Part shown: in pieces, positions 59,053-64,000 of the stretch
Layout of the letters: each line of letters opens with the position of its first letter
Position numbering within the stretch: position 1 is the stretch's first letter
Assembly (NCBI RefSeq): GCF_003323735.1
Contig: NZ_QOIM01000042.1
Span: 310,001-374,000, forward strand
Source of the DNA: Streptomyces reniochalinae
GTDB taxonomy: Bacteria > Actinomycetota > Actinomycetes > Streptomycetales > Streptomycetaceae
Direction of reading: 5' to 3'
DNA length: 64,000 nt
Notes under the pieces: model-generated
The model's input: only the letters and a program-made list of their open reading frames with translations
Database searches by the model: none
Told to the model about the DNA's origin: nothing
Translations under genes and position numbers: made by a program

Positions 59053-60153
59053 GTGAGCGCACTGTTCGAGCCCCTCACTCTGCGGTCGGTGACCGTGCCC
59101 AACCGCGTCTGGATGGCGCCGATGTGCCAGTACTCCGCCGCCCCCGAGGGCCCGGACCAGGGTGCGCCCACCGACTGGCACCTCGCCCACCTCGGCGCCC
59201 GCGCCTCCGGCGGTCTGGGCCTGGCGCTGGTCGAGGCCACGGGCATCACCCCCGAGGGCCGGATCAGCCCCTACGACCTGGGCCTGTGGAACGACCGCCA
59301 GCAGGAGGCCTTCACCCGCGTCACCCGCTTCCTGGCCGAGCAGGGCACCGTCCCCGGCATCCAGCTCGCGCACGCCGGACGCAAGGCCTCCACCGAGCGC
59401 ACCTGGGTGGAGCGCGGTGCGCCCCTCGCCCCGGGGGAGAACCACGGCTGGCAGCCGGTCGGCCCCAGTGCTCTCTCGTTCGACGAGCGGCACTCCACGC
59501 CCACCGAGCTGTCCAGGGACGAGATCGCCACGCTGGTGCGGCAGTTCGCCGACAGCGCCCGCCGCGCGCACGCGGCCGGCTTCCAGGTCGTCGAGATCCA
59601 CGGCGCCCACGGCTACCTGATCAACGAATTTCTCTCCCCGTTCACCAACCGCCGCACCGACGAGTACGGCGGCACCTTCGAGGGCCGTACCCGCTTCGCG
59701 CTGGAGGTCGTGGACGCCGTCCGCGCCGTGTGGCCCGAGGAGCTGCCGCTGTTCTTCCGCGTCTCCGCCACCGACTGGCTGAGCGAGAACACCGAGGACG
59801 GCCGCGAGGGCTGGACCGGCGAGGACACCGTGCGGCTCGCCAAGGAGTTGCTGGCCCGCGGCGTGGACCTGCTCGACACCTCCACGGGCGGCAACGCGCC
59901 CGACGCGCGGATCGAGGCCGTGCCCGGCTACCAGGTCCCGTTCGCCGAGCGGGTCAGGCAGGAGACCGGCCTGCCCGTGGGCGCCGTCGGTCTGATCACC
60001 GAGCCGCGCCAGGCCGAGGAGATCATCGCCTCGGGCCAGGCCGACGCCGTACTGCTCGGGCGCGAGCTGCTGCGCCGCCCGTACTGGGCGAACGAGGCCG
60101 CCGTCGAACTGGGTGCCGAGCCGCGCCGCCCCGTGCAGTACCACCGGGCGTGA
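59053..60153 (+). CDS. NADH:flavin oxidoreductase / old yellow enzyme (YqjM-like)
   Basis: A 366-residue FMN ene-reductase that reduces activated C=C bonds. Motifs: LFEPLTLRSVTVPNRVWMAPMCQYSA (Cys near the flavin as in YqjM), IQLAHAGRKAS, VVEIHGAHGYLINEFLSPFTNRRTDEYGG, and PVGAVGLITEPRQAEEIIASGQADAVLLGRELLRRPYW. GTG at 59053 after GGAG. Controlled probably by the divergent ArsR; role in response to electrophiles is inferred. Confidence 0.92.
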   Translation: MSALFEPLTLRSVTVPNRVWMAPMCQYSAAPEGPDQGAPTDWHLAHLGARASGGLGLALVEATGITPEGRISPYDLGLWNDRQQEAFTRVTRFLAEQGTVPGIQLAHAGRKASTERTWVERGAPLAPGENHGWQPVGPSALSFDERHSTPTELSRDEIATLVRQFADSARRAHAAGFQVVEIHGAHGYLINEFLSPFTNRRTDEYGGTFEGRTRFALEVVDAVRAVWPEELPLFFRVSATDWLSENTEDGREGWTGEDTVRLAKELLARGVDLLDTSTGGNAPDARIEAVPGYQVPFAERVRQETGLPVGAVGLITEPRQAEEIIASGQADAVLLGRELLRRPYWANEAAVELGAEPRRPVQYHRA

Positions 60154-60324
60154 GCCCACGGCGCCGCTCCACCGTGGCGTGCTGCACGGTGGCGCCTCAC
60201 CGTGGAGCTTCGCCGTGGCGCTCTCGGGCGGCGGCCTACCGCCGGGCCGCCGCCTGAACGGTCAGGGCGAGCAGCGTGGCGATCGTCCCCTCGCCCACAC
60301 CGCCGGGCATGGGCGTGGGGGACG

Positions 60325-60897
60325 TCAGTTCAGCTGCCGTACGAAGGCGACGAGGAACAGGGCACCGGCCAGGCAGCCCAGCCACACCGTCGGCAGCACC
60401 CAGCCGCCACGGCGCTCGCCCCGCAGGGGGGCCGTCACCCGGCGGTGCAGCCCCGCGAGGCCGTAGAGCAGGGCCGTCGCCGCGACGGCGATCGGGCAGC
60501 TCACCGCGGCGTGCGCGAGCCACGCGCCGGCCCTGCTGGGGCCGCCCCAGGACGTGTCGTAGGGCCCGTCGTCGACGAACCCGTACAGCACCCCGCGGGC
60601 GACGAACAGCACCAGCAGCCCGACGAGCATCAGCGCGAGGACACCGAGCAGCGCGGTGAGGACGGCGTGCACCACGAGCCGGGCCGTCCCGGGGCGCGGG
60701 CCGCCGCCGGGCTCCGCCCGCGCCCGCAGCAGCCGCAGCGCGCTTGCGGCGCGCCCCGAGAGCGCGGCGACGAGAGCGAGCAGGCCGACGGGCAGCAGCA
60801 CGGCCGCCTGTCCCACCCCGCGTCCCGACCGCCGTATGAAGGACTCCCGCACTGCCGGCACCGGCGAGGACGGGACGGAATTTCCCGCAACGTTCAT
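60325..60897 (-). CDS. Integral membrane protein (unknown function)
   Basis: A 190-residue protein with four to five hydrophobic segments (VLLPVGLLALVAALSG, VVHAVLTALLGVLALMLVGLLVLFVARGVLYGF, AAVSCPIAVAATALLYGLAGL, VLPTVWLGCLAGALFLVAFV) and a basic N-terminus. ATG at 60897. No family recognised. Upstream are a short gap and the MOSC gene in the other direction. Confidence 0.72.
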   Translation of the reverse strand: MNVAGNSVPSSPVPAVRESFIRRSGRGVGQAAVLLPVGLLALVAALSGRAASALRLLRARAEPGGGPRPGTARLVVHAVLTALLGVLALMLVGLLVLFVARGVLYGFVDDGPYDTSWGGPSRAGAWLAHAAVSCPIAVAATALLYGLAGLHRRVTAPLRGERRGGWVLPTVWLGCLAGALFLVAFVRQLN

Positions 60898-61038
60898 GGG
60901 CGGGACGCTAGAGCGGCGCCCACGCCCCTCACGACACACCACGGAGCCATCCCGCCCCCGTACCCCGGTAGGGGGCGGGATGGCTCCCCGGGGTGGGTCG
61001 GCGGCCGGCGTGCCCGGTGCGCGGGTTACCGTCCGCTG

Positions 61039-61728
61039 ATGCACATCCTCAGCGTGAACGTCGGCCCGCCACGCAGGGTGGAGTACACCGACGCGCCCTC
61101 GGGCGCCACCGGCATCGGCAAGAGCCCCGTGGACGCGCCCGTCCGGGTGGCCGCGCCGTCGGAGTCCGGCGCGGGGGCCGGTGGCGTGAGCGGCGACGCG
61201 GTCTGTGACCTGCGGTACCACGGTGGCGACGACAGGGCCGTCTACGCGTTCGCCCGCGAGGACCTCGACGCCTGGCAGCGGGAGCTGGGCTGCGTCCTTC
61301 CGCACGGCGCGTTCGGGGAGAACCTCACCACCACCGGCGCCGACCTGCGCGAGACCCTGGTCGGCGAACGCTGGCGGGTCGGCCCCGAACTGGTGCTGGA
61401 GGCCACCGGCAGCCGCATCCCGTGCCGCACCTTCGCGGGCTGGGTGGCCGAACAGGGCTGGACGACCGCCAAGGGCTGGCTGCGCCGCTTCACCCTGGCG
61501 GGCTCGCCCGGCGCCATGTTCCGCGTCGTCCACCCCGGCACCCTGCGGGCGGGCGACGAGGTGGAGGTCCTCCACCGGCCCGGCCACCGGGTGACGGTCG
61601 GCGGCCTCTTCCGCGCCGTGACGACCGAGCGCGAGCGGCTCCCCGACGTCCTGGCCGCCGCCGCGTGGATGGAACGGGAGCAGCGGGAGATCGCCGAGAA
61701 GTACGCCGCCAAGTACGCCACCGACTGA
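61039..61728 (+). CDS. MOSC domain protein
   Basis: A 229-residue protein of the MOSC/YiiM type: MHILSVNVGPPR start, GVSGDAVCDLRYHGGDDRAVYAFAREDLDAWQRELG, FGENLTTTGAD, and the cysteine motif GSRIPCRTFAGW. MOSC proteins of this type carry a molybdenum cofactor and reduce N-hydroxylated compounds. ATG at 61039. No molybdenum genes adjacent. Confidence 0.87.
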   Translation: MHILSVNVGPPRRVEYTDAPSGATGIGKSPVDAPVRVAAPSESGAGAGGVSGDAVCDLRYHGGDDRAVYAFAREDLDAWQRELGCVLPHGAFGENLTTTGADLRETLVGERWRVGPELVLEATGSRIPCRTFAGWVAEQGWTTAKGWLRRFTLAGSPGAMFRVVHPGTLRAGDEVEVLHRPGHRVTVGGLFRAVTTERERLPDVLAAAAWMEREQREIAEKYAAKYATD

Positions 61729-61730
61729 CC

Positions 61731-61814
61731 GGTCCGCCCGCGCGTGGGCCGGCTACAGGCGCTGCGTGCCCCACAGTGCCATCGGAAGACGGTCCGCCCG
61801 CGCGTGGGCCGGCT
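61731..61814 (+). repeat. 24-bp direct repeat with 60-bp period
   Basis: GGTCCGCCCGCGCGTGGGCC plus GGCT occurs at 61731-61754 and again at 61791-61814, perfectly. It lies just after the MOSC stop, in a GC-rich gap of about 430 bases before dus where no gene is otherwise supported. Confidence 0.75.
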
Positions 61815-62164
61815 CGGGCCGCGCTCCGCCCACGCCGCCCCTCCCGGGCGCACTCGCGCCCCCCCACGGCGCGTCACCGCGTTCCGCGCGCTGCCCGCAC
61901 TCCCGCCGCCGCCAGGGCCACAAGACCGCAGGACCGGACCGCGAACACCGCGGCCGGCGCCCCGCGCGTTCCCCGGTGCGGCAGCAGTGCCAGGAACACC
62001 CAGGAACAGGGAGCCCAGCGTGGCCACGCCCACCGCCGGGCCGGACTGCTGTGCCGTCGCGGCCAGGCCGCCGCCCGCTCCGGCGCGCGAGGCGGGGGCG
62101 TCCCCGGATGGGGGACAATGGGGAGTCGCCCCGCCCGCCCCGTCACCCGAAGGACCGCCGCCGC

Positions 62165-63316
62165 ATGACCCGGACCGCCACGCAGCCGCTGCACATCGGA
62201 CCGCACGCCGTCTGGCCGCCCGTCGTGCTGGCGCCGATGGCGGGGATCACCAACGCGCCGTTCCGTACCCTGTGCCGGGAGTTCTCGGGGGACCGGGGCC
62301 TGTTCGTCAGCGAGATGATCACCACGCGGGCGCTGGTGGAGCGCAACGAGAAGACGATGCAGCTCGTGCACTTCGACGCGAGCGAGAAGCCGCGCTCCAT
62401 CCAGCTGTACGGCGTGGATCCGGTGACCGTCGGCAAGGCGGTGCGGATGATCGCCGACGAGGACCTGGCCGATCACATCGACCTCAACTTCGGCTGCCCC
62501 GTGCCCAAGGTCACCCGCAAGGGCGGCGGCTCGGCGCTGCCGTACAAGCGGCCGCTGCTGCGCGCCATCCTGCACGAGGCCGTCGGCAACGCGGGCGGCC
62601 TCCCGGTGACCATGAAGATGCGCAAGGGCATCGACGACGACCACCTCACCTGCCTCGACGCGGGACGTATCGCCGTCGAGGAGGGCATCACCGCCATCGC
62701 TCTGCACGGCCGCACTGCGGCACAGCACTACGGAGGCACCGCCGACTGGGACGCCATCGCGCGCCTCAAGGAAACGGTTCCGGAGATTCCGGTGCTGGGC
62801 AACGGCGACATCTGGTCCGCCGACGACGCCGTGCGGATGATGCGTCGGACCGGCTGCGACGGTGTCGTCGTGGGCCGCGGCTGCCTGGGGCGGCCGTGGC
62901 TGTTCGCCGATCTGGTGGCCGCGCTCGCGGGGGAGGGCGAGGCCGGGTACGCGCGGCCCACCCTGCGCGAGGTCGCCGAGGTGATGGTGCGGCACGCGCG
63001 GCTGCTGGGGGAGTGGCTGGGGGACGAGGGGCGCGGCGTCATCGACTTCCGCAAGCACGTCGCCTGGTACACCAAGGGCTTCTCCGTGGGCTCCGGGCTG
63101 CGCCGGAGGCTCGCGGTCGCGGGCTCGCTGGACGAGCTGCGCGGCCTGCTCGACGAGTTGGACCTCTCCCAGGAGTGGCCCCAGGGGGCCGACGGGCCCC
63201 GCGGCCGCACCCACTCGCGCAACAAGGTCGTCCTGCCCGACGGCTGGCTGGACGACCCCTACGCATACGGCACGGGCGTCGGCGCGGACGCCGAACTGGC
63301 CACCTCCGGCGGCTGA
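62165..63316 (+). CDS. dus: tRNA-dihydrouridine synthase
   Basis: FMN enzyme reducing uridines in tRNA D-loops. It has 383 residues: APMAGITNAPFRTLCREF, ASEKPRSIQLYGVDP, IDLNFGCPVPKVTRKGGGSAL with the catalytic Cys, MRKGIDDDHLTCLDAGRIA, LHGRTAAQHYGGTADW and VLGNGDIWSADDAVRMMRRTGCDGVVVGRGCLGRPWLF. ATG at 62165 after AAGGA. DusB-like form. Confidence 0.94.
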   Translation: MTRTATQPLHIGPHAVWPPVVLAPMAGITNAPFRTLCREFSGDRGLFVSEMITTRALVERNEKTMQLVHFDASEKPRSIQLYGVDPVTVGKAVRMIADEDLADHIDLNFGCPVPKVTRKGGGSALPYKRPLLRAILHEAVGNAGGLPVTMKMRKGIDDDHLTCLDAGRIAVEEGITAIALHGRTAAQHYGGTADWDAIARLKETVPEIPVLGNGDIWSADDAVRMMRRTGCDGVVVGRGCLGRPWLFADLVAALAGEGEAGYARPTLREVAEVMVRHARLLGEWLGDEGRGVIDFRKHVAWYTKGFSVGSGLRRRLAVAGSLDELRGLLDELDLSQEWPQGADGPRGRTHSRNKVVLPDGWLDDPYAYGTGVGADAELATSGG

Positions 63317-63368
63317 CCGCCCCTTTCCCGGCACGCACGCGCCGCGCGGGGCGTGCCCCCGCGCGGGC

Positions 63369-63905
63369 TTACCGCCGCCCGGCCTGCGTGCGCAGGGCTG
63401 CCGCCTCCAGGCGCGCCGCGTACCCGTCGAGTCGTGCCTCCGCGAAGGTGTCGGCTTCCCAGTCGGCGGGGCGGATCTCGGACGGGCTCGCCCAGACGTA
63501 CGCCCAGGCCCGGCGGGGTGCCGCCCGGCCGGTGCGGTCGGGCCCAGCGCTGCTGCCGGTTCGACCGGCCCCGTCGGCTTCGTCGCCCCGGTCGAGAACG
63601 AGGGTGCGCAACTCGTACGCGTCGTCCTCGAAGTCGTCCAGTACGCGCCACTCGTGCGCCGTCAGCCCGGTCAGCAGCAGGCCGTGCGCGGTCCGTCCGG
63701 GGGCCGGGACGAGGCCGGGATACGGCCTGTTCCGCAGCGCCGCGGTGCGCCAGCCGGAGGCCGTGGCGCCGGCGGCGGGCGGAACCTGTCCGAGAAGTGC
63801 CGTCAGTATCCGGCGGAAGCGCAGGGTGCCGTAGACGAAGAGGGCGTCGGCGCCGGTGTCGACGGGGCTGAGGCGGGGGCGTCGGGTGCTGTTCGGAGGG
63901 GTCAT
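63369..63905 (-). CDS. Gamma-glutamylcyclotransferase-like (AIG2/GGCT fold) protein
   Basis: A 178-residue protein with the GGCT substrate loop FVYGTLRFRR near residue 25, PYPGLVPAPG, and the acidic segment VLDDFEDDAYELRTLVLDR. Family members cyclise gamma-glutamyl compounds or act on unknown amines. ATG at 63905; an upstream ATG adds 17 residues without homology. Convergent with dus. Confidence 0.82.
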   Translation of the reverse strand: MTPPNSTRRPRLSPVDTGADALFVYGTLRFRRILTALLGQVPPAAGATASGWRTAALRNRPYPGLVPAPGRTAHGLLLTGLTAHEWRVLDDFEDDAYELRTLVLDRGDEADGAGRTGSSAGPDRTGRAAPRRAWAYVWASPSEIRPADWEADTFAEARLDGYAARLEAAALRTQAGRR

Positions 63906-64000
63906 GCGGGGCACCGTACGGTGGCACGGAGACTGTCCGCATGGTGAGACGTTCACTCGAATGGCCGCGTGATTCGCGCCACCTTGATAAGGGTGCCGCT

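Noticed and set aside
60236..60310. Minus-strand open segment ending LLALTVQAAARR, possible small protein
   Set aside because: No ribosome site, no family, and only 24 residues from the nearest ATG; overlaps a G/C-rich gap.
61874..62033. Minus-strand frame beginning MGVATLGSLFLGVPG before dus
   Set aside because: Short hydrophobic start followed by arginine/glycine-rich shadow sequence over a repeat; no support.

Overview
The window is GC-rich, densely packed DNA from an actinomycete, almost certainly a Streptomyces or close relative. The evidence is the very high third-position GC, frequent GTG starts, ATGA/GTGA overlaps, and a chromosomal-core gene order typical of that group: comEA-comEC-holA-rpsT-lepA ... 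hemW-hrcA-dnaJ-rsmE-era-ybeY-phoH-leuA-recO-uppS-zur/znu-glyS-dus. It is mainly conserved core chromosome with small accessory insertions. No biosynthetic cluster, prophage, CRISPR array, tRNA or rRNA was seen.

Layout. 1-7.2 kb: 3' end of a DegV gene, the DNA-uptake type genes comEA and comEC, a small antisense gene and holA. 7.2-9.1 kb: a TetR regulator divergent from a quinone oxidoreductase. 9.06-9.55 kb: a 60-bp CTAG-flanked miniature element abutting a decayed, internally deleted IS5-type element. 10-14.5 kb: rpsT, lepA and a long-chain acyl-CoA synthetase. 14.6-16.8 kb: a receiver protein divergent from a SpoIIE-type PP2C phosphatase. 16.9-20.5 kb: hemW, a membrane protein with a 26-bp perfect palindrome upstream, a DUF3097-type protein and a metallo-beta-lactamase fold protein. 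20.6-26.2 kb: CIRCE-hrcA-dnaJ, nitronate monooxygenase, rsmE, a HIT protein and RNase Z. 26.2-35.5 kb (minus strand): threonine dehydratase, era, a degenerate cytidine-deaminase-like protein, a lipoprotein, MmcQ, a CBS/CorC-type protein, ybeY, phoH and a PfkB kinase.

36-44.4 kb: a secreted HAD phosphatase, an M4 protealysin-like protease with an emfourin-type inhibitor, leuA behind a leucine attenuator, a TerB-like protein, and a GH1 beta-glucosidase with an MFS transporter that ends inside a second CTAG-flanked miniature element. 44.5-48.3 kb: a NarL-type two-component system, recO and uppS. 48.3-52.2 kb: small membrane proteins, two TetR regulators and a Drr-type ABC exporter. 52.2-57.1 kb: the zinc-uptake operon znuA-znuC-znuB-zur with a Zur-box-like site, then glyS. 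57.2-64 kb: a methyltransferase, an internally deleted Uma2-like protein, an ArsR regulator divergent from an old-yellow-enzyme homologue, a membrane protein, a MOSC protein, dus and a gamma-glutamylcyclotransferase-like protein.

Regulation is unusually readable. There is a CIRCE site for hrcA-dnaJ, a Zur box over the znuA promoter, and operator-like inverted repeats between each local regulator and its divergent neighbour (8.07, 48.88, 51.40 and 58.97 kb). The leuA leader has a leucine-rich peptide and alternative hairpins. Several proteins carry in-frame tandem micro-repeats in linkers (ComEA, ComEC tail, PP2C, LuxR-type regulator), which suggests recent slippage. All functional calls are from reading the sequence; no database search was run.
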